DNA of 64,000 nucleotides. Origin: Blastobasis lacticolella (Eukaryota; Arthropoda; Insecta; Lepidoptera; Blastobasidae). The stretch covers positions 15,450,501 through 15,514,500 of the forward strand of contig LR990053.1 of NCBI GenBank assembly GCA_905147135.1, read 5' to 3'. The notes below the pieces were generated by a model that saw only the letters and a program-made list of their open reading frames with translations, searched no databases and was not told the DNA's origin. The position numbers and the translations under genes are program-made. Below, in pieces: positions 31,560 to 43,564 of the stretch; the stretch's first letter is position 1; every line of letters begins with the position of its first letter.

Positions 31560-31800
31560 TTACACAGAAGTTCTGCTAGGCACTGCCTTCTCTTGAAATT
31601 TCGCCCCTTAAAAGAGAGTTCGGGTTCATCCCTGATTCGGCAGATCAACTTATTACAGCGGAGTGATTGCCATCTGACCTCCGCGACCCTGTTAATAGGG
31701 GAACCTGACGAGATTGGATCATTCATGGTCACATTCAGTCACCTGAACGTGCAGATTTCATGACGATGGTTTCCCTCACCGTAACGCAGGTAACAATTTT
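31560..31800 (-). repeat. SINE family A (minus orientation)
   Basis: The reverse complement carries GTTACGGTGAGGGAAACCAT, GGTCAGGTTCCCC-like GTCAGGTTCCCCTATTAACA, GGGTCGCGGAGGTCAGATGG and GATCTGCCGAATCAGGGATG, in the order seen at 3404-3755. The tRNA-like head is missing or diverged. Confidence 0.7.
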
Positions 31801-33140
31801 ACATCGTCACGACGTCCAATTTGGGTTATTTTAGACGTAAATGAAGTCGTAGAAGTCGTGGAAGTCGTCTCTGATAATCCTCTGATGATTGACATCAAAC
31901 ATATTTTCATACCGACCATCCCTCGGAGATCTCGCTGTGGGGGAACCGCCATCTTGATCAGGTAAGTATGCGTTGCTGTGGTCCAAATGGCGTACGTCAC
32001 TATCCGACGGTGTATATTCGATAGCGTGTTCTAGTTGACGTGCAGGCACACATCAACTAGAACGTTGACGTCTCGCTCACGTCATATGTTGACGTGTTGT
32101 GTTGTTGTGTGTTGTGTAGAAGACATATTAAATAATGTCCCCTTTTGCCACCTCTTCCCTATATCGTGGACGTTCACGATAATATCGTCACGTTACTAAT
32201 TATAAAAGCGCCTTTTGGTAGATATGGCGGCACTGAAAATCGAAATCTACCTAGGCATCTCTTGCTTATGAGTTGAAACCCATTAGGACATTGACACGGA
32301 GGTACCTATACAGAATCTAGCACTGCATATACCTACGACTAGTTTGACCGTAAGTATTAATGCCCATAAGTAGATAGGTACCTACATGAATTAACAAGCG
32401 TGGAGTTCTTACGAGTCAACGTGCGTGTCGGGACCTCGAGAGTAAGGCAGTCCCCGCTCCAAACTTTACTCGTAACGAACATCCTTTCGTATGTAATTAC
32501 TTGAGAATACCTACGTAATTTGCCGCCCGTATCGTAGCTACGCGAGTTACGGTTCGAGGCACGGAGGCAGCGGTATTTTATGTATCTGTAGATAGGTAGG
32601 ATACGTTCAGGTTCCTAGAGACGCTACTCACGTTTTTTACTACCTATACAAGGACTGAAGCTGCTGTAGCGTGGCATGTCATGGAAAGCGGCTTAAAACT
32701 GAGAGAGACACCTAGGTAAGTAGGTATAGCTACCTATTTATTCCTCGTCATGAGATCACAGCTAGATCGTTAAATTGGCGTTAGGCTGAACGCATTTTGG
32801 ATGCATTTCGCACACGGAATGTTTGTTTGTGTGGATGGATGAACGCACAGCCACCTGTACCTATAGTGAACGGACCCCGGAGCTGAAGAACTGACTGTAC
32901 ATGTGAAGTTCGGAATGTAAAATTCGAGTGCAATCCGCGCAACGAATTCGCAACCAAAGTTCGATCGCCTTTGTCTACGAAAAAAGTAGAAGAGCCGAAT
33001 CGTACTGGGCCAGAATGCTCAAAACCACTTTAACCATTCTGGTGCTAGACTACACTTGGTACTGCGTAGAATGGTGACACAAGACAGGTAGGTAACCTGT
33101 GCCAGGGGTCTACTCTACAACGTAATAATGTTCGAATAAT

Positions 33141-33275
33141 GTTGCCACAACACAGTTATATGTTATTTAGATAAGACTCATTGCTATGTTACGGGCACAA
33201 ACCTCTTTGGTTTTTTACGTAATTGTAGTAGTGTAAGTATTTTAAAAAATATAAAAATAAATGATTAAAAAAAGA
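33141..33275 (+). repeat. Direct repeat, copy 1 (with 33975-34120)
   Basis: GTTGCCACAACACA..ATATGTTATTTAGATAAG.CTC, then CTATGTTACGGGCACAAACC and TCTTTGGTTTTTT, ending in T/A-rich sequence and TTAAAAAAAG. Matched by 33975-34120, about 835 bp away in the same orientation. Family not recognised. Confidence 0.75.
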
Positions 33276-33974
33276 AAAAAAATCGTGCGTTTTGCAGCAG
33301 GGGAGCGAGCATTCGCTCGATCGGTGTAAACTCGCTATGAGTTAGCGAACTGCTATACGTACACTACTGTAAACCCGGAATTCGTACCTAACTACGTACG
33401 TTCATACTTAAGTACCTAACATCGTACTCCCAATTCTCTTCGCAATTACCAGTGTTTCGCTGGTCGCCAGGTGAGTTCCCCCGTTTTCGAGGGTTGTAAT
33501 TGGATATCAAATATTCAGACTGGTCGGCGATTCGCAGTTTACTCGCTTTGATTCCAGGTTTCTCGTTTAGACTGCATAGATTGTTAACTGGAATTTGGTC
33601 TAAGCTTTGAAATGGAACACTAGCTCTCTTATTCGATTCTATAGCGAGGTATTCAGATAAACATTGATATGTAGGTACCTACCTATTTACCTGCCTACGG
33701 CGAGAGGTCAGCGGCGTACCTCGTGCCGCGTTTTATAAACAACCTACCTTCCTATTTAATTCACTCAATTACAGTACAAAACATTAAGAATAAACTAAAA
33801 GTACACTTTACCCAAGAACTCGAAAGGCTAAAAGTATGATTAGAAATGCAGGCACGAGGTTCTCAACCAAGCAATTAACCTATTATAGCAGATTAATGAA
33901 ATTGTAATACATGCTTTTTCTGCCTATTTACATTTTGTCGAAGTTACGTCCTATTATAGACTAGGAATAGGAAT

Positions 33975-34120
33975 GTTGCCACAACACATTGATATGTTAT
34001 TTAGATAAGGCTCGCTTACTATGTTACGGGCACAAACCTCTTTGGTTTTTTTTGCGTAATTGTAGTATAGTATAAGTTTTAAAAAAATGTGAAAGTACTA
34101 AATGATTTATTTAAAAAAAG
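33975..34120 (+). repeat. Direct repeat, copy 2 (with 33141-33275)
   Basis: Second copy of the unit at 33141, with the same A-rich 3' end, consistent with a SINE-like or retroposed sequence. Confidence 0.75.
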
Positions 34121-36387
34121 ATATGTATGGTAGTTCTACTGGCAGCTCTGTTGCAGAGGGAACGAACCCTCAGCATTAAACACATTAACTAAACATATTG
34201 ACTCCACCAGCATAGGTATCACATGTAAGTATGGTGAGGGCCCATCCACTCTGCATCTGACTGTATCCTGTTTGTGATTATAACGAAATGAACCCAATTT
34301 TTGGCGTAAGGGAGACCGGGGGGCAATTGGTAATTTTATTGTTGAACAGTAAATTGCGGTTAAATTATTAACTTCTTTTAGAAACGTGGTACTAGACTCG
34401 ATAGGTAATCTATTCAGTTATAAAGCTGCATAAAAAAGAATGGGATATTTTATTTGGGAGGTGCAGAGATAATTACATTTTAAGTGACCGAGGGAAAGTG
34501 ATTATACTTATCTCGAAAAGAGATATATAACCCTAGTTAACTTATTACTCGAGATTTCAATTTCAAATATTTTTAAGTGGACACTGTAAAAAGCCTGTAA
34601 CTTTTGTAAGTACTGTGTGTTGTGTCTCGCAAGCCCGTTATGTCCACCTTTCACCTTTCGTTTTCGATATGTAGGTAAGTAGGTGGGTGTGTGTACCAAA
34701 CACAAATACCAACCTAACTAGATAACGAAGGAACGTCAATTTCAGCCAAACAGAAAGATACCTAAGGTAAGGTAGTGTTCATGTTTGTTGTTGCCGGTAT
34801 TGAGTGCCAGTCAACACAGGGAATACCTAGGTATCCTGTCTATTTCCGGTGAACCGGCATCCGGAAATAGGTGTAGAGCGTTTTGGTGTCCGGATATTTG
34901 ATTCTACTAAGAATACACACACACTAGAGTTAATTGAAAAGTGCTTTCTTACCTGTGAACTTGATAGATAATCTAAACGTCGGGATAAATGTAAACTGAA
35001 ATTCAAAAAAATTAAGATAGGTAATTTCTCTACTCAAAATAAAAAAAAATACAGGAAGAACAAACTAAAATCTTGGTTAGGTACTAAAATCGCAATTAAT
35101 CGTTTAAAACTGGTAATATACTGAAGGTGTTTGGAATGATCATATTGCGCTTCTGACGGTGTCAAGCCTGATAGGCCCACTTTTTTTCCATGCGTTGTTT
35201 TTTACCACGTAGGTGGCTATTTTAGTGTCGCACTTTATCCTCTTCAGGGTTTTGCTACAATCTACAAGCGTCACCCCTACCTGGATGAGCTCGCCAACTT
35301 TCTCTTTGCTTCCTACTCTTTTTGACGTTTGATAAAGATAATTATAGCATATCGTAAACTACCCCTAGATGCAGTTGATCGGTGCTTGCTTATATGGTCC
35401 CAAATAGGTGGGTATTTAGGTCATACCGTTCGAACCGGACACCGGTCCCGGGTAAACTTATAAACCGGCCGTCCAACGTCACTCTCTCCAGTAATTGGAT
35501 GAAACGGTCGCGTAGCGAACCGGATGCTCCGGATAAAATGTAGCGTTAGTTCCCAGGTAACTATTTAATGGAGGTAACTTAATTGCTTCGCCGCCAGTTC
35601 AAGTAATTTGTTCGCTCACTAAAGCTACCGGTTTCTTATAGGTAAGTATCTTTGTAGGTAAGTGATATTTGAGAGCTTTGGTTGGAAACAGTTTTCGTTT
35701 TGCGGATTCTCTTTGTTGGATAGATACCTAAGACTTACTATACAGTTTTGTTTTCTTGTGTACCTACCTATGTTTGTTATTTTTAATGTGTGTAATATAG
35801 AATCTTTACTTACCTACTTACATAACAATAATACGTAACTACCTAGCTACAACATGGTACTTATTAGCTACCGGTCATAATCACCCTTCTTGCTACCGTA
35901 CCGGCATAGTAAAAAAGGTACTTACCTACCTACCACAACATTAAATTGTAATTTTATTGAATTAGAAGTTGGACAACCACGTCTTATTTATTCCTTTTCT
36001 TGCTGTCGTTTGTGTTCGTATAGACCCTCGATACCTGTATCTGGGTCGTTAAGGCTTACGTTAACGCCTGACTTAACGTTAACATGCTTAAAGGCGCATG
36101 GTAACTGTGTGATCCGAACTTAGGTGCTGCCCTGCGTTAGTCAGAAGAATAGCAATGTGAATTTATTATCTCCTAGTCGATCCGGCGCGGCTTTGTTCCC
36201 GTACGCCTACTTTACCCCTATCTACCCTTTTTTTCAGACATATAAACCTTCATCTTGAATCTATCTATAGGTATATTGGAAACCGCATTAAAATCTGTTG
36301 CGTAGTTTAAAAGATCCAAGTGTAACTACATAGATACATAAGGACAGACGGCGGGAAGCGACTTTGTTTTATACTATGTACTTTTTT

Positions 36388-36650
36388 TTATACCACTGAG
36401 GTGGCAAACAAGCTTGCGGCCTGCCTTATGGTAAGCAGTCACTGCAGCCTATGGACGTTTGCAATACCAGGGGCATCACCCAGGCGTTGCCGACCCCGTA
36501 AAAACTTTTTAACCCCTTTCTTGAAGAACTCCATGTTGTGCTCTCCAGGGAAAATCTCTCTAGTTCATTCCCCAACCTTAGTGTGCGTGGGAGAAAGTTC
36601 CTTCGAAACCGCACAGTTCGCGACAAATTTGGCTCCAAGGTGTGAGGATA
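36388..36650 (-). pseudogene. LINE ORF 3'-terminal fragment (CR1/jockey-like, type 2)
   Basis: The minus strand encodes ...LEPNLSRTVRFRRNFLPRTL and RLGNELERFSLESTTWSSS (frame-shifted). It is followed by a tail matching the 41608-41885 copy (GGCAAACAAGCTTGCGGCCT, CAATACCAGGGGCATCACCC). An oligo-T run on the + strand at 36380-36390 marks the A-rich 3' end. Confidence 0.7.
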
Positions 36651-37424
36651 GCGATAGCGAGCGGTGCGATGATAGAATGTAGCTGTAGGCATAATGTCAA
36701 ACAGTTCTTCAGAACATGTAATGTATATGTATAACATGACGAAATGAGAGTTCATTTTTAAAACCTTGGTTGTCAAAGTACCAAAGTAAGGGAAACATTA
36801 TAATTTTTTTTTAAATCTTTAATCTACACATGCGAGCAGCTCTTCCATCTGCACGTGCGAGATTTATATTCATCCGCCATGCCAATATCCTTTTATGTAA
36901 AATCCGGATAAAACTCCAGCTATCCCGGATTAAAGTTCGACCCGGTTGCCTGGAGATAACGTCGTAGTATGATAGTTAATTGGACGTTTCTGTGTAACGG
37001 CTGGAGCTGCGGGGCTAATAGTAGATCGATAGCCAGGCATTGAAAAGTACCTTCTGTGAAACAACTTCGCAAATCTATATTTTGGCCGTCTAAGCTTTTG
37101 TAACTGAGAAACAAAAGCGAATAATTATAACTTGAATTTACTGGCCCTATTACCCTATATCTAGTTATAGTAAAACACTCCGGTGGTCCGCATGCCGGTT
37201 TGTCTACCGTATGACATAAAATCTAATCAGTAGCATTTTACAGTGGCGCCCACGAAGGGACCTCTTGAACAGAATTGTCGCACAACAAGGGACTGACGTT
37301 TAATTTAACACAAGAGGCAGATAGCTTCCTGGAGGCTTTTACAACCGTACTACTTTTGCTGAAAATTATATTATAGTAGGCAATTGCTGCTTCAACTCGA
37401 ATGGGAACTATGTGTCGATATCTT

Positions 37425-39045
37425 TTTTTTTTATTTTTATTTTAGTCTATCCAGGCATTTGACCGTCATCTCATCTGGTGGTAAGTGACGATGCGGTCGA
37501 AGATGGAGCATGCCTGTCTAGGAACAGCCTATTCACTCTAGCCTTGAAGGCGTCCAGATTATAGTGATCAGGGAACACACTCGCAGGCAACGCGTTCCAT
37601 TCCTTAGCCGTTCGCATTATAAAGGTTGAACCAAAGCGGCTCGTGCGGGCAGCTGGAAGATCTACGACATAAGGATGACACGCTCGCCCGGATCGCGTTT
37701 CCCGATGGCGGAAAGGGGCCGGCGGAATGAGGTCGTGCAACTGTTTCGCACACTCTCCGAAATGCAACCTATAGAATACCGACAGACACGCAACCCTACG
37801 CCGATGCTCGAGGCTCTGCAGCTTAGCCTCAATTAATTGCGGATCACAAATTATCTTCTTTGCACGTTTTTCCACCGAATTCAAAGCGGCCAGTTGGTAT
37901 TTGGCTGATCCATCCCAGAGATGGCAGCAGTACTCCATGCATGAACGAACTTGTGCTTGATATAATTGAAGCAACTGCTTTGAAGTGAAGTATCGCCTGA
38001 CCTTCGAGAGGATACCAAGTTTCTTGGCTGCAGTCTTGGCTTTGGATTCGATGTACTGTCCAAAGTTAAGATTGGTTGATAGCTCAACACCAAGGAGCTG
38101 TAAATTGTCGGCAATTTCCACAGCTACATCCCGGAAAGCCGGAGTTAGATGGAATGGACTCCGTTTGGCGGAAAACAAACACGCCTGTGTTTTGGTAGCG
38201 TTGAACGCCACAAGATTGGCTTCGCCCCAGTCGGAAACTGCCTTGAGAGCTTCGTTCAAACGCTTAACCATGGCCTCTCGACAAGACTGAATGTCGTCCC
38301 TGTTAGCTTTTGCCTCTGACAGATATCTATCCGTTACTGTGCTGTCGTCAGCGTACCCAAGGGTACCGGGTACTAGAAGATCGTTGATATGCAGCAAGAA
38401 AAGAGTCGCGGACAGAACCGACCCCTGAGGAACTCCCGCGTCGATAGCCTGAAGATCAGACGAGTAACCATCGAGAACTACCCGGATTGAACGTCCACTC
38501 AGAAAGTCCGAAATCCAGGTGCAAAAGCCAACAGGAATGCCAAATGAGGGAAGCTTGCTTAGTAGGGCTGCGTGCCAAACCCTATCAAAGGCCTTGGAGA
38601 TATCGAGCGACACAGCAAGGGCCTCGTCATGCTTCTCAATGGCCTCACTCCATATATGAATGGCATACACCAGAAGGTCCCCAGTCGACCGACCACGGCG
38701 GAATCCGTACTGGTAATCGCTGAGGAGATCGTTACCTTCGAGATGCGTAAGGAGTTTGTTGTTCAGTGCACGCTCCATAATCTTACAGAGAATGGAGGTG
38801 ACTGAAATAGGGCGTTAGTTGGCAGGGTCTGCGCGGCTGCCCTTCTTAGGCACGGGCTGCACATTGGCGAGCTTCCACGACTTAGGTACAATACCAGTCT
38901 TTAGTGAGAGACGAAACAGGCGTGTGAGAATAGGAGACAACTCAGGGGCACATCTACGCAAGACCGTCGCTGTTATACCATCAGGTCCACTAGCTTTGTT
39001 CACGTCCAGACTCTGCAGGATTTTTAAAATCTCTTTTTAAAAAAA
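37425..39045 (-). mobile_element. 5'-truncated CR1/jockey-like LINE with RT
   Basis: Minus-strand non-LTR retrotransposon. From the 5' side: EILKILQSLDVNKASGPDGI (RT block), KLANVQPVPKKGSRADPAN, stop, RPISVTS, then a 435-codon frame (37471-38778). That frame carries [33 protein letters not shown], the catalytic GYADDST and the C-terminal [11 protein letters not shown]. The 3' UTR ends in an A-rich tail (oligo-T at 37424-37440 on the + strand). ORF1 and the endonuclease are absent, as is usual for abortive reverse transcription. RT catalytic residues are kept. Coding is interrupted by one TAA at 38815-38817 where the family has Tyr (NYRPIS). Confidence 0.88.
37471..39003 (-). pseudogene. LINE reverse-transcriptase ORF with one nonsense codon
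   Basis: One frame runs from at least 39003 to the stop at 37471-37473, broken only by TAA 38815-38817. Conserved RT motifs are listed under the element. The single lesion and the open frame on both sides suggest a comparatively recent insertion, or one whose RT part was under selection until lately. Fragments of the same protein family lie at 1120-1290 and 56110-56551. Confidence 0.85.
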
Positions 39046-39104
39046 ATCTCGTGCGTATTAATATGAAAATGATGAAACAAAGTCCTACGGCGCGTCTCAA
39101 GTCT

Positions 39105-39236
39105 GTCCGCGATAAACCCAAAAGCTACTGAACGGATAGACAGAGTGATTCATAAGGAAGCTTCTGTGCATAATACATGCACATTATAATAGAGTAAACC
39201 CGAGAAAATCCGTGCGCAGTCGGGGTTGGTCGCTAG
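39105..39236 (+). mobile_element. Helitron-like 3' end
   Basis: CGCGATAAACCCAAAAGCTACTGAACGGAT and ACAGAGTGATTCATAAGGAA, then a GC-rich CGTGCGCAGTCGGGGTTGGT ending CGCTAG|T. CTAG fits the CTRR end of Helitrons, which insert between A and T. Related ends are at 48679-48900 (minus), 53930-54128 and 61020-61164. Confidence 0.45.
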
Positions 39237-40367
39237 TTCCCTATGTAGGTACATTTTTCTTGTAAGTAATTATCCAATAAGTCGGACGTTACAGTGACGC
39301 CCACAAAGGGACCTATCGAACTAAATTGTCGCTCGACAAGGGACTAACATTTACTTATATTAAAAGAAAACATTTGTATTTTTGTTTGTTCGTAATGAAT
39401 AAACTCAAAAACAACTAATCCGATTTAAAAATAGTTCATTTACTACATTATCACTGAGTAACATAGAAAACTTTGTGTCTTACGAAAATAATAAGTTCCT
39501 GCCGGAAAGTTAATTGTTTACCGAGGTCAGAACTTTGCGCGGGTGATAGCCGCTGAGACCGGCTTCTTTTGTATTGATTTTAAGGTGCTTTTAAATGAAC
39601 GGGCAATACTTGGCAATATGTGTCTGCAATACAGCGGCCGGGCAATTAACAGCCCAGCCATATAGCCGCACATGTTTGTTATGGCCTCTTGCGCAAGAAT
39701 GCAGCGTTCAAATTGAATTACACCCAGCTACCTACGCCTAAAAGGCTCACGACAAAATTGTCTCCAATCGTAAACTCAAATCACGTCTCGCTCGGGCTAA
39801 GTGGAAAGGTAATAAGAGCGACATGTACGGAATTAATAAGCGGAGTAGTTCTACCATTTTAGTGTAGCTTGTGAAGATTGTGAAGATGTTATTGAGTTAT
39901 GCGGTAGAGAAATAAGCAAGCGGGACACCTGATGAAAAGCCTAGGTGTACTTACTGTGCGTGCGCGAGTTCATGTCCACGGGCACAACCGCTTAAATAAT
40001 TCGAGTAGCAATTATTGAAGGCTCGATACATCGCCATTTCACTTAAACCGCAAGTTTGATCGAGTGAGATGATGTATAATGCGTTCAGGTAACCGGGCCC
40101 GGGTCGGGCGCGATAAACATGAACTCGCGCTGTACCTACCTGTCTTCCAGTGGGGACGGCTTACGTACTTGTATTTTAAATGGCGATATTAAGCCAAACG
40201 TCACATATGCCTAACTCCTCCTATCCTAAACTTTTTATCTCAGTATTATTTTAAAATGTTCAAAAACAGTTTTTAACAGTTACCTGCAACCACGATCTGT
40301 ATTGCCTGAAATAAAGTGTTTATTTATTTATTTAAGCATTAAAACCAATCCAATTGACAGCGCTCAC

Positions 40368-40502
40368 ATGGTGATGGTCCACGTTGGTGGTGGCAGTGAG
40401 CAGGTCCAGGATTGCGGAGAACGAGCCCCGGGTCGCACGGCGGAACCCTTCAGGGGGGCCCTCCGTCCCCCCTCCTGCAACACTCATGGGGGACTGCGAC
40501 CA
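40368..40502 (-). CDS. Ankyrin gene exon: WSQSPMSVAGGGTEG...VDHHH
   Basis: The minus-strand acceptor CTCTTTCCAG (40503-40512) and donor GTGAGC (40362-40367) bracket 45 whole codons, phase 0 both sides. The peptide starts WSQSPMSVAGGGTEG, where WSQSPMSVA resembles the N-terminal third of a degenerate ankyrin repeat. It continues PPEGFRRATRGSFSAILDLL and TATTNVDHHH, predicted helical around FSAILDLL. High GC and codon structure stand out from the repeats around it. Confidence 0.8.
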
Positions 40503-40605
40503 CTGGAAAGAGAAAGCAGTTTAGTTCAATTGGTCTTTGTGGTGCTTAATTAGGCAATACAACATGGGGTTCTTCAAAAGGCATGTCTTCAGTCCACTCC
40601 CTTTA

Positions 40606-40662
40606 GGTTGCAGATGTCCTGACATCTGCAACCTCAGGGTACCGTCGTCCAGGGACGACGGT
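40606..40662. repeat. Two adjacent perfect hairpins
   Basis: First: GGTTGCAGATGTC, CT, GACATCTGCAACC (40606-40633). Second: ACCGTCGTCC, AG, GGACGACGGT (40641-40662). They are separated by 7 nt. The surrounding + strand reads IRQYNMGFFKRHVF, which looks like the C-terminal end of a LINE ORF, so the hairpins may belong to a LINE 3' UTR. Confidence 0.85.
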
Positions 40663-41607
40663 GCCCCATTGGTGGATGAAGAAGCAGAGAGTGAAGAGTT
40701 ATTGTTGGTGTTGCTGTCGTTCACATCGAACTTACGTGTTGGTAGATACCTACTACGGGACGTTTGAGTAGTAAAAGACAAAAGTAGCACATAAGAACTG
40801 TAAGTAAGTATTATTCACAGAAATCGAAATACTATACTTATATAATTTACCTTTTGTCCATAAAAATCTTTAAAAAATTTCTAAGATTTATATGTTTTAT
40901 TTATATGAAGCTGGTACCTATACTTATCGTTATTTTGATTTACTTTTCTGTTTTTCTATTCAAACGTAGGAACTTACCTAAGTAACATTCTACCTGTAAA
41001 TCTTGATGGAAAACAAAAATCATTTTACTAAGTAGTTCATATTAAAGTAGGTACTTATTTCGTATTTCACATATAACTAATAATGTTTGCAAAATATACC
41101 TACATAAGCCTTTGCAAACAGGATTATGTATGGGAGAGCTCACTTTCTGATACCCGGGTGGATTACGCGAAGGCTTTATAAAAGTTTAAACTGTTTCGTA
41201 ATATGTATTAATCATTTTTTTATTACGACACGCACGTATTAATAGGTTGGTAGATATTAATGTGCCGTGCCGTGTTACTAAAGTTAATTGTACAACCTAA
41301 CATTGTAACGATATAAAAAAAACACGCGAGTAGGCATAACAATGTACGCCTCCAGGACCAGAACTCAAAGCCTAGGTACTCAGCTGCAGCGAGGAGATAG
41401 GTGATGTCATACCTAACACCGAAATTGTTTTGTGATATGATATCGCTGCGTGGGAGGATGTCTTCAGGCTTCTGGACTGGGACGGACTTCGCATTAATAT
41501 TAACGGCGAGCACTTCGCTTAGCTTAGATTTGCTGACGATATCGTATGCATGGCTGAAACCCTGGAAGACTTCGGCTAAATTCTTGATGATATCTGTAGT
41601 GCCTTTT

Positions 41608-41885
41608 TTTTTATACCACCAATGTGGCAAACAAGCTTACGGCCTGCCTGATGGTAAGCAGTCACCGCAGCTTATGGATGTTTGCAATACCAGAGGCATC
41701 ACCCACGCGTTGCCGACCCCGTAAAAACCTTTTAACCCGTTTCTTGAAGAACTCCATGTTGTACTCTCCAGGAAAAACCTTTCCAGGTAGGTTATTCCAC
41801 AATCTTAGTGTGCGTGGGAGAAAGTTCCTTTGGAACCGCACAGTTCGCGACCAATTTGGCTCCAAGGTGTGAGGATGAACTCCCT
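41608..41885 (-). pseudogene. LINE 3' fragment (type 2) inserted in the older LINE
   Basis: The minus strand encodes LEPNWSRTVRFQRNFLPRTL, RLWNNLPGKVFPGEYNMEFF and KKRVKRFLRGRQRVGDASGI, the conserved C-terminal block of CR1/jockey-type RT proteins. The + strand oligo-T at 41608-41617 is its A-tail. It resembles the copy at 36388-36650 but has an intact reading frame. Confidence 0.78.
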
Positions 41886-42245
41886 CTCAACAAGTAGGCC
41901 TTGAAGGCGCTCCACTTGAAATTGTTTACATTATCTAGGATAAATAGTCCAGGTAGGTAGGTCCCATTTAGAGAAAGAGGTCAATCGATGAGGCCAAAGA
42001 CGAAGATCTTTGACCGGTGTGTATTGCCAATGATGACCAACGGAACAGAGACGTGGCTCACTGTGGATCTATAAAAAGGCTGGTTCTCACCCAAAGGCCA
42101 ATGGAGAAAGCTACGCTACTAGCCTTGGAATTTTATAGCACGATTGAATCAGAAACGAGGACAGAGGATCGAACCAAGGTCACCGACATAGCCCGAAGGA
42201 TTGCCAGACTTAGGTAAATGGCAGTGGGCAAGGCACATGGCTAGC

Positions 42246-42582
42246 CATAGAGAAAATATTTATTAACGTAATAGAGCAGCCATCACAAACAAAAATATTG
42301 TACCAACCTGTCACGTGCGGGAGGTGCGGGGGGAGGCTGCTAAGTCATAGAATGACCGATGAAATGTTATCAATTTCTTTATTTTTGGCCCTCGAATGGT
42401 TCGTACAGTTTTTAATGCACAAGATGGCGTTATTTGAATATCCAAGCCACTGTCAGATTGGTCCGCGTCGCACAATATCTCAGAACTGACTGCGGCCACT
42501 GTTGTCCATGGACCGCAAAGCGTGGTTCAAAGAAAATACTTGCGGTGTCTCCTCTATTACTTTAGTAAATATTTTCTCTATG
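42246..42582. mobile_element. MITE family M2, copy 1, perfect 8-bp TSD
   Basis: 337 bp with TIRs CATAGAGAAAATATTTATTA..AATAGAG and, at the other end, CTCTATTAC..AAATATTTTCTCTATG. The direct repeat TGGCTAGC flanks it (42238-42245 and 42583-42590). The 8-bp duplication fits the hAT or P superfamily. No coding. The interior matches copy 2 at 54863-55194 in inverted orientation. It splits the dead LINE at 41455-42740. Confidence 0.92.
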
Positions 42583-43332
42583 TGGCTAGCAGAACAGAAT
42601 AGTCGATGTGGTAGTAAAGTTCTCGAATGGCGACCACATACCGGAAAACGCAGCGTGGGTAGACCCATAAGGTTGACCGATGACCTGGTATAGATCGCAG
42701 GTACTAGCTGGACGGCACAAGACCGCCCTTCGGCCGTCTTTCGGTTGATAAAATGATGATGTTTAACAATGAGTAAATATTAATATCATTGACAAATTTT
42801 ATCAAAATTTGTTCAGAAGATTAGCGTGAAGGAATAACCAACAGCCTTCTAAAATTTCGCATTTCTAAATAGTACCTTACATCTCTTTCATACTTATAGC
42901 CTAATACTAAACCTAGGCAGGTACCTACTTACTTGGTTTTGCCCCGAAGTTGTGTATTAAGAAAACTCATCAAGCTTCTAAAGAATTTCTACAAGTATTA
43001 TAAAAGTTCCCTAAGGCAGTTAGTAAAAGACTTACCTAAAGATTGATAAAGTTGTGCAAATTAAATAATGTAGGCACATGCCTACATGCTTATGATTTTG
43101 CACTACATTAAACAAGTTAAATATTCACAAGGCTATTATTATAGAAGTTGTCTAGTCTGGTCTAGACTAGTCTCACTTGTTAAATCGACCTGAAATGGAG
43201 GTTCCTATTTATTTTGTGCTGAAAGTTAATAGGTAGTAGATACCTAGGTATTCTTTGCCCAAAATAGGTACAAGTCGTAATTAATAGGTAGGTATCTACT
43301 TAATTATCTGAATGACGCTTTTCAGAGGTATG

Positions 43333-43547
43333 TAGAGCTCGTCTAGTCTAAAATGACGCGCCCCACTACTTAGTTAGTTGATTTCGATGTGTGAGTGCAA
43401 ATATTCATCTGTGTGGGAGCGTCGACTGCTCCAATCGAACTGAATGACCAATTACAACGGCATTTGTATATGTATTGCGTCTTTTAAACTTGCTTGTGTG
43501 TGTTAATGCGATAGTGGGGCGCGTCATTTTAGGTTAGACGAGCTCTA
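43333..43547. mobile_element. 215-bp MITE with ~35-bp TIRs
   Basis: The left TIR TAGAGCTCGTCTAGTCTAAA, ATGACGCGCCCCACTA and the right TIR (reverse complement) TAGAGCTCGTCTAACCTAAA, ATGACGCGCCCCACTA differ at two positions. The outermost TA on each side may be the TA target duplication of a Tc1/mariner-type MITE. Confidence 0.85.
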
Positions 43548-43564
43548 ATAAGGTATTACGAGTT

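Larger units (their letters stand above)
30166..40367. other. 10-kb ankyrin-gene intron
   Basis: One intron, or intron with unseen exons, between 30165 and 40368. Contents I can support: MITE 30357-30613, SINE-B 31122-31380, SINE-A 31560-31800, a direct repeat pair at 33141/33975, a LINE tail at 36388-36650, the LINE at 37425-39045 and a Helitron-like end at 39105-39236. The stretches 34121-36387 and 39237-40367 show only AT-rich sequence with many TAGGTAC/TACCTA motifs. Because exons at both ends are phase 0, a missed exon of 3n length cannot be excluded. Confidence 0.6.
41455..42740 (+). pseudogene. Ancient LINE RT fragment, interrupted twice
   Basis: Three collinear pieces on the + strand. 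41455-41607: LLDWDGLRININGEHF, stop, LRFADDIVCMAETLEDFG (RT catalytic FADD block). 41886-42245: KIFDRCVLPMMTNGTETWLT, LVLTQRPMEKATLL and RTKVTDIARRIARLR. 42583-42740: GSKVLEWRPHTGKRSVGRPI, TDDLV, stop, IAGTSW.AQDR. These are successive blocks of one LINE ORF2. The gaps are filled by a LINE tail in opposite orientation (41608-41885) and a MITE (42246-42582). Many stops show it has long been dead. Confidence 0.8.

Noticed and set aside
41223..41630. 135-codon minus-strand frame
   Set aside because: It lies antisense to the LINE FADD block (41455-41607). The real similarity is on the + strand.
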